Source of the DNA: Cryobacterium breve
Lineage (GTDB): Bacteria > Actinomycetota > Actinomycetes > Actinomycetales > Microbacteriaceae
NCBI RefSeq assembly: GCF_027594785.1
Contig: NZ_CP075584.1
Coordinates: forward strand, 1,550,001 to 1,614,000
DNA: 64,000 nt
Reading direction: 5' to 3'
Shown here: in pieces, positions 49,548 to 59,925 of the stretch
Position numbering within the stretch: the first letter of the stretch is position 1
Layout: the number at the start of each line of letters is the position of its first letter
Program-made: the position numbers and the translations under genes
Notes under the pieces: generated by a model
What the model was told of the DNA's origin: nothing
What the model saw: only the letters and a program-made list of their open reading frames with translations
Databases searched by the model: none

Positions 49548-50249
49548 TTATTCGACCCGTTTGAGCCGGCCGGAGGCGTGGGTGCGCAGGCTCTGCCCGA
49601 GGGCGGCGATATCCCAGGCCCAGAGCAGGTGACCGTCGACGAGGCCGTACAGCCGGGTCGCCGCCGAGTATGCCTTGGCTCCCTGGGTGCGCATCACCGC
49701 GTCGGTCGCGAGGTCGATCCGCGGTCCCTTGACCTGGCCGAGGTAGATCTCGGCGACACCGCCGGGGTGCACGAGGGTGACGTCGATGTCGAAGCCGCCG
49801 TCGGCGTTGCGGAGCGTCTCGACGGCGGACGCCGTCGTGAACGGGTGCGTACCCTCTGCGGGCAGCAGGCCGGGCCCCGGGTCGCCTGCACCCTGGGGGC
49901 GGCTCAGGCGCCAATAGCCGGTCTCGGTCATGAGCGGGGTGTTCCCGACGAGGGCCGGCCCTGCCGCGACCGTGTCGCCGGCGTCGGCGGCGTCGGGGTC
50001 CTGGTCGGCGCCTGCATCGTCGACGTCCTCGTCGATGTGAGTTGCGGCATCCGCTTCGAGCCAGGTATAGGAACTGTAGTTCAGGTGCGGAAGGCCGTCG
50101 TGGCTGAAACTCAGCCGGTGGCCGAACTCACGCGTGACCTTGCGGCCGTCCGGGAGGGCGTAGTCGATGACGCCGGACCCCTCCCAGACGCCGAGGAGCC
50201 ACGAGAGCGGAACGAGTTCGGAGGGGAGCTGGGTCGGTAGCTCGAACAT
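49548..50249 (-). CDS. Nitrobindin-like FABP-family haem-binding protein
   Basis: 233 residues. A ten-strand barrel is indicated by the N-terminal GxWxGxG variant LLGVWEGSGVIDYAL and by YWRL, VEIYLG-like and C-terminal LWAWDIAA strands, as in actinobacterial nitrobindins (THAP4-like). An acidic insertion (DEDVDDAGADQDPDAADAGD) near residues 70-95 is unusual. Nitrobindins bind ferric haem and may isomerise peroxynitrite. The haem histidine near the C-terminus is not clearly identifiable. Confidence 0.85.
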   Translation of the reverse strand: MFELPTQLPSELVPLSWLLGVWEGSGVIDYALPDGRKVTREFGHRLSFSHDGLPHLNYSSYTWLEADAATHIDEDVDDAGADQDPDAADAGDTVAAGPALVGNTPLMTETGYWRLSRPQGAGDPGPGLLPAEGTHPFTTASAVETLRNADGGFDIDVTLVHPGGVAEIYLGQVKGPRIDLATDAVMRTQGAKAYSAATRLYGLVDGHLLWAWDIAALGQSLRTHASGRLKRVE

Positions 50250-50255
50250 CGAGGG

Positions 50256-50369
50256 TTACCGCTGCCCCCGGAACAGCTTGAACAACACGAGGCCGGACAC
50301 CCAGGCGATCGAGAGACTCGCGAGCGCGAGGAGGCCCAGGAAGAAGATTTCGAGCGCGAGGATTGACAT
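50256..50369 (-). CDS. 37-residue single-helix membrane protein
   Basis: ATG 50369 opens a short frame reading MSILALEIFFLGLLALASLS and ending LVLFKLFRGQR. It is one hydrophobic helix with a basic end. It precedes the nitrobindin-like gene by six bases on the same strand, so it is probably co-transcribed. Frame quality and context support a real small gene; function is unknown. Confidence 0.6.
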   Translation of the reverse strand: MSILALEIFFLGLLALASLSIAWVSGLVLFKLFRGQR

Positions 50370-50440
50370 GACACCACCTTAGCTGCCGGCGAGAGCCGAA
50401 ACGCCTGCGGACGGGCGCCCGGCGCGGCTTTACCAGTTCG

Positions 50441-50704
50441 TTACAGAAGCCCGGCGAGCGCGAAGATTCCGGTCGCGGCGGCGAGGACGATGACCGCGCC
50501 GACGAGGCTCAGCGTCACCCGGTGTACGTAGCCCTCTTTTTGGCCGGTCGCGAGCTGGATGGAGAGGGTGCCGATGGTGCATCCCGCGAGGGAGAGGCCG
50601 ATCCACACAAGGGAGCGACCGGGCGCCGCGAGGGCCCCCGTGAGCACCGAACAGACCACGGCGAACGCCCAGACCAGGCCGACGCTTCTCCACTGCCACT
50701 TCAC
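50441..50704 (-). CDS. Small three-helix membrane protein
   Basis: 87 residues if it starts at GTG 50704 ([14 protein letters not shown]). Three hydrophobic helices are visible, with the loop [13 protein letters not shown] between the second and third. The ggagga immediately before the GTG is too close to act alone, so an upstream TTG may be used. It is divergent from glnR across 73 bases. The family is not recognised beyond small actinobacterial membrane proteins. Confidence 0.65.
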   Translation of the reverse strand: MKWQWRSVGLVWAFAVVCSVLTGALAAPGRSLVWIGLSLAGCTIGTLSIQLATGQKEGYVHRVTLSLVGAVIVLAAATGIFALAGLL

Positions 50705-50777
50705 TCCTCCATTCTGCCCTGCCAAACGAGCAATTGGCTGCACGCTAGGATTGGCCAACAATGGTTGGAGGGCCCGC

Positions 50778-51470
50778 GTGGCGCAATTATTGATCCTGAC
50801 CTCCGCGGTCGGCGGGGAGGTCCTGCCGGCACTGGCGTTGCTCTCGCATGGAATCCGTGTCATTCCGGCCCAGCCCGACCAGCTCATCACCGCCCCGGAT
50901 TCCGATGTCATCCTCGTCGACGCCCGTACCAACCTGATGGCCGCCAAGTCGCTGTGCCAGATCATGCAGACGACCGGCAGCCAGGTTCCGCTGCTGCTCG
51001 TGATCACCGAGGGCGGCCTCGCCGCGGTGAGCCCCGGCTGGGGCATCGACGACGTGATCCTCGACACGGCGGGTCCCGCAGAGGTCGACGCCCGCATCCG
51101 CCTCGCCGCAGGGCGCACGCCGCGGGCCGAGGAGTCCGCGCTGATCCGCGCCGCCGGCGTCGTCATCGACGAGGCGAGTTATTCCGCGAAGGTTTACGGC
51201 CGGCCGCTCGACCTCACCTACAAGGAATTCGAGCTGCTCCGCTTCCTCGCGGCCCACCCCTCCCGCGTCTTCACCCGCGAGCAGCTGCTCAGCGAGGTTT
51301 GGGGCTACGACTACTTCGGCGGCACGCGCACGGTCGACGTGCACGTCCGACGCCTCCGCGCCAAGCTCGGCGACCAGGAATCCCTGATCGGCACCGTGCG
51401 CAACGTCGGATACCGCTTCAACGTGCAGGAACCAGAGGTCGTGCGTGATCAGTCCGTCGCACGGGCCTGA
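50778..51470 (+). CDS. glnR: Nitrogen regulator GlnR (atypical OmpR-family)
   Basis: 230 residues from GTG 50778 after ttggaggg. The degenerate receiver ([53 protein letters not shown]) and winged-helix domain ([45 protein letters not shown]...) match GlnR, the main actinobacterial nitrogen regulator of glnA, amtB and nir genes. GlnR works without phosphorylation, consistent with missing receiver acids. mshD overlaps its end. Confidence 0.93.
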   Translation: MAQLLILTSAVGGEVLPALALLSHGIRVIPAQPDQLITAPDSDVILVDARTNLMAAKSLCQIMQTTGSQVPLLLVITEGGLAAVSPGWGIDDVILDTAGPAEVDARIRLAAGRTPRAEESALIRAAGVVIDEASYSAKVYGRPLDLTYKEFELLRFLAAHPSRVFTREQLLSEVWGYDYFGGTRTVDVHVRRLRAKLGDQESLIGTVRNVGYRFNVQEPEVVRDQSVARA

Positions 51471-52356
51471 CGACAGCGCCTTCGCGCTCCAGTTCGCCGC
51501 GGTGACGGATGCCGCCGCCCGCGTCGACGGGTACGCCCCGCTCAACGAGCAGGCCACCCTCGATGTCGCGGCCCGGCGCCGCACTCCCCTGTTGCTGCGC
51601 GACGGCGATGCGATCATGGGCCCTGTCGTCGGGGCGCTCGTCCTCGGCGCCGGCGAGCTCGACCTCGTCGTGCACCCCGACTTCCGCAGGCACGGCCACG
51701 CGACCGCGGCCCTGACCGAGCTCTTCGGCGATCCCGCGTTTGCGGCGGATGTTCCGGACGGCCTGACCGCGTGGGCACACGGCGATCACCCCGCGGCCCG
51801 CGCCCTCGCCGGGCGTTTCGGCTTCGACGCGGTCCGGCGCCTCCTGCAGCTGCAACTGGCGCTCGACGCAGCCGCACCTCCGGCAGCCGTTCCCCCGGCG
51901 ACGACGGCAGCCGACGACATCGGCATCACGGCCTTCGACCCCGACACGGATGCGGACGCCTGGGTCGCCCTGAACGCCCGGACCTTCGCGGCGCACCCCG
52001 AGCAGGGCGGCATCACCGCGGCCGACCTCGCAGACCGCATGAACGAGGACTGGTTCGACGCGGGCGACTTCCTCGTCGCCCGCCACGACACCGCCCTCAT
52101 CGGCTACAACTGGCTGAAGCTCGAGCAGGGGGCAGCGGAGGGGGAAATCTACGTCGTGGGGGTGAGCCCCGAGTGGAGCGGCCGCGGTCTCGGACGCCGG
52201 CTGATGACCGCCGGACTCGAACGGCTGCGACGGCGCGGGGTGACGCAGGCGACGCTCTACGTCGAAGCCGACAATGGGCCCGCCGTGCGGCTGTATCGCT
52301 CCCTCGGATTCACCGACCGCACGGTCGACGTACAGTACCGCCGCCGAACCCGATAG
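51445..52356 (+). CDS. mshD: Mycothiol synthase
   Basis: 303 residues from GTG 51445, overlapping the glnR end by 26 bases. Two tandem GNAT domains are visible: [18 protein letters not shown] in the first, and [17 protein letters not shown] with [19 protein letters not shown] in the second, the active one. It acetylates Cys-GlcN-Ins to complete mycothiol, the actinobacterial thiol buffer. Confidence 0.92.
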   Translation: MISPSHGPDDSAFALQFAAVTDAAARVDGYAPLNEQATLDVAARRRTPLLLRDGDAIMGPVVGALVLGAGELDLVVHPDFRRHGHATAALTELFGDPAFAADVPDGLTAWAHGDHPAARALAGRFGFDAVRRLLQLQLALDAAAPPAAVPPATTAADDIGITAFDPDTDADAWVALNARTFAAHPEQGGITAADLADRMNEDWFDAGDFLVARHDTALIGYNWLKLEQGAAEGEIYVVGVSPEWSGRGLGRRLMTAGLERLRRRGVTQATLYVEADNGPAVRLYRSLGFTDRTVDVQYRRRTR

Positions 52357-52412
52357 CCACTGTTCACCCGGAACCGTCGCACCGGCAGGTCCCGCGGTGT
52401 CAGGATGGACTC

Positions 52413-54589
52413 ATGGACGGCGAAAACATTCAGGAAGAATCGGGTCTCGGAAGCGACTTCGATGACGATTTCGATCCCCTGACCGGCAAGGACGACCCGG
52501 AACTCCCCACGAACCGTTATCTCGACCGGGAATTGAGCTGGCTCGCGTTCAACCAGAGGGTGCTCGAGCTCGCCGAGGATCCGCTGCTCCCGGTGCTCGA
52601 GCGCGCCAACTTCCTGGCCATCTTCTCGAGTAACCTCGACGAGTTCTTCATGGTCCGCGTCGCCGGGCTCAAGCGCCGGATCCTGACCGGACTGGCCGTG
52701 CCGACGAACATCGGTACCGCACCGCAGGACGCCCTCTCCGACATCTCGGCGATGGCGCACGTGCTCCAGGACCGGCACGCCCGCGCCTTCCAGAAGCTCG
52801 TCAGCCCGGCCATGATGGACGCCGGCATCCACATCGCCACCTGGGACAGCCTCGACGACGCCGACCACCGGTCGCTCCGTGACTACTTCTCCAACCAGAT
52901 CTTCCCGGTGCTGATGCCGCTCGCGGTCGACCCGGTGCACCCGTTTCCCTACATCTCGGGGCTCTCGCTCAACCTCGCCGTGCGGGTGCGCAACTCGAAG
53001 ACCGGCAAGCAGGAATTCGCCAGGCTCAAAGTACCGACGATGCTGCCGCGCTTCGTGCGCGTCGACCGCCGCGAGGGCTTCGACAACGTGCGCTTCATCA
53101 TGCTCGAGGACCTCATCGCCAATCACCTCGGCGACCTGTTCCCCGGCATGGACATCCTCGAACACCACGTCTTCCGGGTCACCAGGAACGAGGACGTCGA
53201 GATCGAGGAAGACGAGACCGAGAACCTGATCAAGGCCCTCGAGAAGGAACTGCTGCGCCGCCGGTTCGGCCCGCCCATCCGCCTCGAGATCACCGAGGAC
53301 ATGGACGAGGTCACCCTCGGCCTGCTCGTGCGCGAACTCGACGTCACCGAGCAGGAGGTGTACCGGCTGCCCGCCCCGCTCGACCTCGGCGGACTGTTCG
53401 ACCTGCGCGTGGACCGCCCGGACCTGCGCTACGTCAAGCACGTGCCGACCACGGCCGTGCAGGCTCCTCGCGCCGGAGCCGAACGCCGAGCCCGATATCT
53501 TCAGGCTCGATCGCGCGCCGCGACATCCTGCTCCACCACCCGTACGAGTCCTTTGCGACGAGCGTGCAGGCATTCCTCGAGCAGGCCGCCGCCGACCCTG
53601 ACGTGCTCGCCATCAAGCAGACGCTGTACCGCACCTCCGGTGACAGCCCGATCGTCGAGGCGCTCATCGCGGCCGCCGAATCCGGCAAGCAGGTGCTCGC
53701 CCTCGTCGAGATCAAGGCCCGCTTCGACGAGCAGGCCAACATCTCCTGGGCGCGCAAGCTCGAAAAGTCCGGCGTGCACGTCGTCTACGGCCTCGTCGGC
53801 CTCAAGACGCACTGCAAGCTCGCCCTCGTCGTGCGCAACGAGAACGGCGTACTGCGGCACTACAGCCACATCGGCACCGGCAACTACAACCCGAAGACCA
53901 GCAGGCTGTACGAGGACCTCGGTCTGCTGACCGCGGACCCCCAGGTCGGCAAGGACCTGACCCGCCTGTTCAACGAGCTGTCCGGGTACGCGATCGAGAA
54001 GAAGTTCAAGCGGCTCCTCGTCGCACCCCTGCACCTGCGGCGCGGGCTGTTGAAGGCGATCAACCTCGAGACGCAGGCCGCCCTCGACGGCAAGCCATCC
54101 GGCATCCGCATCAAGGTCAACTCGATGGTCGACGAAGCCATCATCGACGCGCTCTACCGGGCCAGCCAGGCCCGGGTCCCCGTCGAGGTCTGGGTGCGCG
54201 GCATCTGCAGCCTGACGCCGGGCATCCCCGGGGTCAGCGAGACGATCAAGGTGCGGTCGATCCTCGGCCGCTACCTCGAGCACTCCCGGATCTTCTCCTT
54301 CCACAACGGCGGGGACACCCAGGTGTACATCGGCAGCGCCGACATGATGCACCGCAACCTCGACCGACGCGTCGAGGCCCTCGTGCGCCTCGTCGACCCC
54401 GATCACCTCACGGAGATCGATGGCCTCTTCAACCGCGCCATGGACGACCGCACGGCGTCCTGGTGGCTCGACAACACCGGCGAATGGACCCGCCACCACC
54501 TCGACGATTCCGGAAAGCCGCTCGACGATATGCAGGACCGATTGATGCAGCAGATCTCCCGACGCGTGCGGCCGACGGGTCGCCGATGA
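52413..54589 (+). CDS. ppk: Polyphosphate kinase, two frameshifts
   Basis: 724 residues once two bases are removed. It polymerises ATP gamma-phosphates into polyphosphate. The N-domain [18 protein letters not shown], the PLD-like catalytic domains, the phosphohistidine region [20 protein letters not shown] and the C-terminal [16 protein letters not shown] are complete. Both breaks are AGCTC written AGGCTC: at 53462 (TTAVQLLAPEPN) and 53504 ([19 protein letters not shown]). The following gene overlaps by four bases. Polyphosphate storage fits the neighbouring phosphate genes. Confidence 0.95.
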
Positions 54590-55536
54590 GTGCGGTCCTT
54601 CCGAACGGGCCGGTCTACGCTGCCGGAGCGGTCTGCTGGCGCCTGATCGACGGCAAGATGAACGTCCTGCTCGTGCACCGCACGGTATATGGCGACGTGA
54701 CCATTCCCAAGGGAAAGGTCGACCCCGGCGAGACCATGCCGCAGACGGCGGTGCGTGAGATCGAGGAAGAGACCGGACTCGCGGTCGCCCTCGGCGTGCC
54801 GCTCGGCGAATCCCGGTATTCGCTCGGCAACGGCCGGGAGAAGGTCGTGCAGTACTGGGCCGCCGAGGTGCACCCTGCTGAGATCCAGCGCTCGACCTTC
54901 GTGCCGAACAGCGAGATCGCGGCGATCGAATGGGTCACGATCAAGAAGGCACGCAGTTACCTCAGCTACGCGCAGGACGTCGAGATCATCGATGCCTTCG
55001 CCGAGCTCGCCGACCGCGGGGTGACGACGACCTTCGCCCTGATCGCACTCCGGCACGGCAAGGCCGTCACCGGTTCGAGCTGGGCAGGCCCCGACAGCAC
55101 GCGGCCCCTCACCGAACGCGGCGTCGCCCAGGCCGTGGAACTCGTGCCGACCGTGACGGCGTGGCGCCCGCGCCGCATCGTGTCGAGCACGGCCACCCGG
55201 TGCGTCACCACCGTCGCCCCGCTCGCGGCCACGACGGGCATCCCCATCAAGCGCACGGAACTGTTCAGCCAGGATGCCTTCGAGCAGGGCGTCGCGGATG
55301 TCCGGGCCGGCATCGGCAAGCGCATCCGCTCCCGCAAGACCGCCGTCATCTGCAGCCACGGCCCGGTGCTTCCCGAGATCCTGCACGAGATCGCCCTCGC
55401 CACCGGGAGCACGTTCGGACTGTACATCGAGGAGGCCTCCCACCTCGACATCGGCTCCTTCTCCGTCGTACACCTGTCGCGCGAGAACCCGAGCGCCGGG
55501 ATCCTCGGCATCGAGACGTACCGACCGAGCGTCTGA
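54586..55536 (+). CDS. NUDIX hydrolase-histidine phosphatase fusion (MutT1-like)
   Basis: 316 residues; the start overlaps the ppk stop (atga). The N-terminal NUDIX domain (about 10-135) has the box [23 protein letters not shown]. The C-terminal histidine-phosphatase domain (about 155-300) has LRHGKA and CSHGPVLPE. This layout is that of mycobacterial MutT1, which removes 8-oxo-GTP and diadenosine polyphosphates. Coupling to ppk may also suggest a polyphosphate or Ap4A role. Confidence 0.92.
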   Translation: MSAVLPNGPVYAAGAVCWRLIDGKMNVLLVHRTVYGDVTIPKGKVDPGETMPQTAVREIEEETGLAVALGVPLGESRYSLGNGREKVVQYWAAEVHPAEIQRSTFVPNSEIAAIEWVTIKKARSYLSYAQDVEIIDAFAELADRGVTTTFALIALRHGKAVTGSSWAGPDSTRPLTERGVAQAVELVPTVTAWRPRRIVSSTATRCVTTVAPLAATTGIPIKRTELFSQDAFEQGVADVRAGIGKRIRSRKTAVICSHGPVLPEILHEIALATGSTFGLYIEEASHLDIGSFSVVHLSRENPSAGILGIETYRPSV

Positions 55537-55567
55537 CCTGCCGGAACTCGTTGAACGGCCCGGTTGC

Positions 55568-55585
55568 GTTAACCTTCCGTTCATC
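55568..55585 (+). promoter_or_regulatory. PHO box upstream of pstS
   Basis: GTTAACC-ttcc-GTTCATC is two seven-base repeats with four-base spacing, matching the GTTCACC-N4-GTTCACC site of PhoP/RegX3. It lies 120 bases before the pstS start, so low phosphate should induce the operon through RegX3. Confidence 0.72.
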
Positions 55586-55705
55586 TTCTGGAGGGGGTGT
55601 CGTTAAAGGGATCGGATTATCGTCTGACCGGGGCCAGCACCGGCCCCGCCCTGCAGTGAAGTTTCTGAAAGTCTCTGCGCTGTCTACCCTCGAAAGGGAA
55701 TACCC

Positions 55706-56803
55706 GTGAATTTCAAGCGTTTTGGCCGACCCGCAGTCATCGCCGTCGCCGCCGCTCTCGCACTGTCCTCGTGCGCCTCCAACGAAGCCGGAACCGGCTC
55801 GAGCACCACTGCAGCGACAACCAGCACCCTCACCGGAACGCTGACCGGCGCCGGCTCGTCCGCCCAGGGCTCGGCCCAGGAGGCCTGGATCGCAGCATTC
55901 CAGACGTCCAACCCGAACGTCACGGTCAACTACGACCCGTCCGGCTCCGGCGCCGGCCGCTCCACCTTCATCGCGGGCGGCTCCGACTTCGCCGGCAGCG
56001 ACTCCGCGCTCAACGACACCGAGCTCGCCGGAACGTTCGCGTCCTGCGCCGCCGGCGCCAAGGCCGTCGACCTGCCCGTCTACATCTCCCCGATCGCGGT
56101 CATCTTCAACGTCGCCGGCGTCACGGACCTCAAGCTCGACTCCGCAACCCTCGCGCACATCTTCCGCGGCGAGATCACGACCTGGAACGACCCGGCCATC
56201 GCCGCGCTCAACTCCGGCGTGACCCTCCCGGCCACCGCGATCACCGCCGTGCACCGCTCGGACGACTCGGGCACCACGAAGAACTTCACCGACTACCTCT
56301 TCCAGACCGCACCGACCGTGTGGACCGACAAGGCAGCCGACGCATTCCCGATCAAGGGCGGCGAAGGCGCCAAGGGCACCTCCGGTGTCGTTGACGCCGT
56401 GACCAACGGCGTCGGCACCATCGGCTACGCGGACGCATCCAAGGCCGGCAAGCTCGGCGTTGCGAAGATCAAGGTCGGCGACACGTTCGTCGGTTACACG
56501 GCAGAAGCCGCTGCCGCCGTCGTCGCCGAGTCCCCGCTCGTCACGGGCCGCGACGCGAGCGACCTCGCCATCAAGATCAACCGCACCACGACCGACGCGA
56601 CGCACTACCCGCTCGTCCTGGTCAGCTACGCCATCGTCTGCACGGAATACGCCAAGCCCGCCCAGGGCGAGCTCGTCAAGGCGTACGTGACGTACATGGC
56701 AAGCGCAGACGGCCAGAAGGTCGCCGCATCCGCCGGCGGTGCCGCACCGCTCTCGACCGACCTGGCCGACAAGGTCGCCAAGGTTCTCGCAACCGTCAAG
56801 TAA
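55706..56803 (+). CDS. pstS: Phosphate ABC transporter substrate-binding lipoprotein
   Basis: 365 residues from GTG 55706. The signal peptide ends LALSSCAS (lipobox). The mature protein has the PstS phosphate-binding motifs TGAGSSAQGSAQEAW, SGSGAGRSTFIAGGSDFAGSD and HRSDDSGTTKNFTDYL. It catches phosphate outside the membrane for PstCAB. A 51-base hairpin separates it from pstC. Confidence 0.96.
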   Translation: MNFKRFGRPAVIAVAAALALSSCASNEAGTGSSTTAATTSTLTGTLTGAGSSAQGSAQEAWIAAFQTSNPNVTVNYDPSGSGAGRSTFIAGGSDFAGSDSALNDTELAGTFASCAAGAKAVDLPVYISPIAVIFNVAGVTDLKLDSATLAHIFRGEITTWNDPAIAALNSGVTLPATAITAVHRSDDSGTTKNFTDYLFQTAPTVWTDKAADAFPIKGGEGAKGTSGVVDAVTNGVGTIGYADASKAGKLGVAKIKVGDTFVGYTAEAAAAVVAESPLVTGRDASDLAIKINRTTTDATHYPLVLVSYAIVCTEYAKPAQGELVKAYVTYMASADGQKVAASAGGAAPLSTDLADKVAKVLATVK

Positions 56804-56844
56804 CACCGAATCACCGGTAGTACCCGCTTCACCAGCATCCTGAA

Positions 56845-56895
56845 GTCTGCCCGGTCCGGGCCCCGCCGCACAGGCGGGGCCCGAACCGGGCAGAC
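56845..56895 (+). terminator. Attenuator-like hairpin between pstS and pstC
   Basis: gtctgcccggtccgggccccgcc pairs with ggcggggcccgaaccgggcagac with one mismatch, around a five-base loop. There is no T-run. It probably reduces read-through or protects the pstS 3' end, giving more binding protein than permease. Confidence 0.7.
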
Positions 56896-56955
56896 TGGGG
56901 TGCGGGGGAGCACACGTTTTCGTTCCACCATCCGAACTTCAGGGAGACGCCCGGC

Positions 56956-57900
56956 ATGACCTCCGTAGTTGCCCGCGATCGTATCCGCACTCCGCAGCGT
57001 CCCGGTGATGTGATCTTCTCGACGGCCACAGTCGTCTCCGGCAGCCTCATCCTCGCCGTCCTCGCCGCCGTCGCAGGGTTCCTGCTCATTCAGAGCCTGC
57101 CCGCGTTCGTCGCGGCGCCCGCCGACTTCAGCGGCGGCTTCACCAATTTCTGGTCGTACGTCTGGCCCCTCGCGTTCGGAACCCTCTGGTCCGCGCTGCT
57201 GGCGATGATCATCGCGATCCCCCTCGCGATCGGTATCGCCCTCTTCATCTCCCACTACGCCCCGCGGCGGATCGCCGCCGGCCTGGGCTACGTCATCGAT
57301 CTCCTCGCCGCGGTTCCCTCCGTGGTCTTCGGCCTGTGGGGCATCGGAGTGCTCGCCCCGCTCGTGCAGCCGTTCTACGCGAACCTCGTCGACTGGTTCG
57401 GCTGGTTCCCGCTCTTCGCCGGACCGGTCTCCGGCACCGGCCGTACGATCCTGACCGTCGCGATCGTGCTCGCGGTGATGGTGCTCCCGATCATCACCGC
57501 CCTCTGCCGGGAGATCTTCCTGCAGACACCGGTGCTCTACGAGGAAGCCTCTCTCGCCCTCGGCGCGACCCGCTGGGAGATGATCTCGATGGCGGTGCTT
57601 CCCTTCGGCCGCTCGGGGATCATCTCGGCGTCGATGCTCGGCCTCGGCCGCGCGCTCGGCGAGACGATGGCGGTCGCGATGGTGCTCTCACCGAGCCCGA
57701 CGGTGCTCTTCCAGCTGCTGACCTCGCAGAACCCGACGACGATCGCCGCGAACATCGCCCTCAACTTTCCGGAGGCGCACGGCGTCGGCGTGAACATCCT
57801 GCTCGCGACCGGCCTGATCCTCTTCGTCATCACCCTCGCGGTCAACATGATCGCCCGCTACATCATCAACCGCCGCAAGGCCTTCTCGGGAGCGAACTGA
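56956..57900 (+). CDS. pstC: Phosphate ABC transporter permease PstC
   Basis: 314 residues. Six membrane helices and the ABC permease EAA loop (EEASLALGATRWEMISMAVLP) are visible, with GLGRALGETMAVAMVL after it. It forms the phosphate channel with PstA. Its stop overlaps the pstA start by one base (tgatg). Confidence 0.95.
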   Translation: MTSVVARDRIRTPQRPGDVIFSTATVVSGSLILAVLAAVAGFLLIQSLPAFVAAPADFSGGFTNFWSYVWPLAFGTLWSALLAMIIAIPLAIGIALFISHYAPRRIAAGLGYVIDLLAAVPSVVFGLWGIGVLAPLVQPFYANLVDWFGWFPLFAGPVSGTGRTILTVAIVLAVMVLPIITALCREIFLQTPVLYEEASLALGATRWEMISMAVLPFGRSGIISASMLGLGRALGETMAVAMVLSPSPTVLFQLLTSQNPTTIAANIALNFPEAHGVGVNILLATGLILFVITLAVNMIARYIINRRKAFSGAN

Positions 57901-59001
57901 TGAGCAGCACGACCGCGACGCCGACCGCGAATATGCCCCAGGCCAACGCCTACGCAGCAGGCAAGCTACCGAAGAACTCCACGCTCTACGTGCTCCTCGC
58001 GAGCTGGATCGTCACCGGGGCCGTGTTCCTCGTGCTCCAGCTGTCCGGGGCCACCTCCGGCTTCAACATCGTCGGCACGGTCTTCTTCGGCACGGTGCTC
58101 TACTGCGTGGCCATCTACGCGCTCTCCTACGCCGTGGAGGGCGTGCGCCGGGCGAAGGACCGCCTCGTCACCGCCCTCGTCACGACCGCCTTCGTCGTCG
58201 CCCTGCTGCCGTTGATCTCGCTGGTCTTCACGACCGTCGTCAACGGTCTCCCCGGCATCCTCACCCCCACGTTCTTCACCGAGTCCCAGCGCAACGTGGT
58301 CGGCGCGGGCGGCGGCGCGCTGCACGCCATCATCGGCACCCTGCTGATCACGGGCGTCGCGACCCTCATCTCCGTGCCGATCGGCCTGCTCGCCGCGATC
58401 TATCTCACGGAGTACGGACGCGGTCGGCTGGCCCACGCGATCACCTTCTTCGTGGATGTGATGACCGGCATCCCCTCGATCGTCGCCGGACTGTTCGCCT
58501 TCGCGTTCTTCTCCCTCATCTTCAACGACCCGGGCATCCGTTTCGGCTTCGGCGGTGCCATCGCGCTGTCGGTGCTGATGATCCCGGTCGTGGTGCGCTC
58601 GAGCGAGGAAATGCTCAAGCTCGTCCCGAACGAACTGCGCGAGGCCGCATACGCCCTCGGCGTGCCGAAGTGGCTGACCATCCTCAAGGTGGTGCTGCCG
58701 ACCTCCCTCGCCGGAATCGTCACGGGCATCATGATCTCGATCTCCCGGGTCATCGGCGAGACCGCCCCGCTGCTGATCATCTCCGGCTTCCACGGCGAGT
58801 ATGAACTACGACCTGTTCAGCCAGCGGATGATGACCCTTCCGGTGTTCGTGTACACCCAGTACGCGAACCAGGGCACGGACACCCAGGCGTACCTCGACC
58901 GGGCGTGGGCAGGCGCACTCACGCTCGTTTTGATCGTCATGCTCCTTAATGGGCTCGCGAGGCTCATCGCCAAGTACTTCTCCCCCAAGCTCGGCCGCTA
59001 G
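57900..59001 (+). CDS. pstA: Phosphate ABC transporter permease PstA, frameshifted near 58791
   Basis: 366 residues when corrected. A long N-terminal region with two to three extra helices precedes the permease core, with EAA loop [23 protein letters not shown] and [13 protein letters not shown]. The break is one extra C in ggcttcCacggcgag; removing it gives [21 protein letters not shown], the usual PstA periplasmic segment. The last helix follows. It is not the GAGCT-type lesion. Confidence 0.94.
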
Positions 59002-59038
59002 GCTCCACCCGGCCGCTGGCCGCAACTCGAAGGATCAT

Positions 59039-59818
59039 ATGTCCAAGCGCATTGAAGTCAACGACCTCAACGTCTACTACAGCAAGTTCCTCGCTGTCGA
59101 AAACGTCACGCTGACGATCGAGCCCCGCACGGTGACCGCCCTGATCGGGCCGAGCGGTTGCGGCAAGTCCACCTTCCTCCGCACCCTGAACCGGATGCAC
59201 GAAGTCATCCCCGGCGCCTACGTCACCGGCGAGGTGCTCATCGACGGCAACAACCTCTACGGGAACGGCGTCGACCCGGTGCTTGTGCGCCGCCAGGTCG
59301 GCATGGTGTTCCAGCGACCGAACCCGTTCCCGACCATGTCGATCGGCGACAACGTGCTCGCCGGCGTGAAGCTCAACAACCGCCGCATGTCCAAGCCGGA
59401 CGCGGACGCCCTCATCGAGAAGTCACTCCAGGGCGCCAACCTGTGGAACGAGGTCAAGGATCGCCTCGACAAGCCCGGATCGAGCCTCTCCGGCGGCCAG
59501 CAGCAGCGGCTCTGCATCGCCCGCGCCATCGCCGTGCAGCCCGACGTGATCCTGATGGACGAGCCGTGCTCGGCCCTCGACCCGATCTCCACCCTCGCGA
59601 TCGAGGACCTCATCGAGGAGATGAAGGCGGAGTACACGATCGTGATCGTCACGCACAACATGCAGCAAGCGTCCCGCGTCTCCGACCGCACCGGCTTCTT
59701 CAACATCGCCGGCACCGGCAAGCCCGGCAAGCTCATCGAGTACAACGACACCACGACGATCTTCTCCAACCCGTCGGTTCAGGCCACCGAGGACTACGTC
59801 TCCGGCCGTTTCGGCTAA
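59039..59818 (+). CDS. pstB: Phosphate ABC transporter ATP-binding protein PstB
   Basis: 259 residues. Walker [11 protein letters not shown]-loop [15 protein letters not shown], signature [15 protein letters not shown], Walker [14 protein letters not shown] and the switch [17 protein letters not shown] match PstB exactly. It drives phosphate import through PstCA. It is the last gene of the pst operon; IR-C follows the stop. Confidence 0.97.
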   Translation: MSKRIEVNDLNVYYSKFLAVENVTLTIEPRTVTALIGPSGCGKSTFLRTLNRMHEVIPGAYVTGEVLIDGNNLYGNGVDPVLVRRQVGMVFQRPNPFPTMSIGDNVLAGVKLNNRRMSKPDADALIEKSLQGANLWNEVKDRLDKPGSSLSGGQQQRLCIARAIAVQPDVILMDEPCSALDPISTLAIEDLIEEMKAEYTIVIVTHNMQQASRVSDRTGFFNIAGTGKPGKLIEYNDTTTIFSNPSVQATEDYVSGRFG

Positions 59819-59826
59819 ACCAGCGC

Positions 59827-59916
59827 TGAACGAATTCGACGGAGTTTTTGGTTTTCGACCCCCTAGGAGGCCGGGTAAACCGGTTCAGATCGCAAAAACT
59901 CCGTCGAATTGGTTAG
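59827..59916. repeat. Long inverted repeat between convergent genes (IR-C)
   Basis: aattcgacggagtttttg (59833-59850) and its exact complement (59893-59910) pair over 18 bases around a 42-base loop, and weaker pairing extends outward to 59827 and 59916. The arm repeats that of IR-B, 20 kb away, except for one central base. Like IR-B it ends next to the stop codon of a minus-strand gene. Confidence 0.85.
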
Positions 59917-59925
59917 GGCTCGGGG

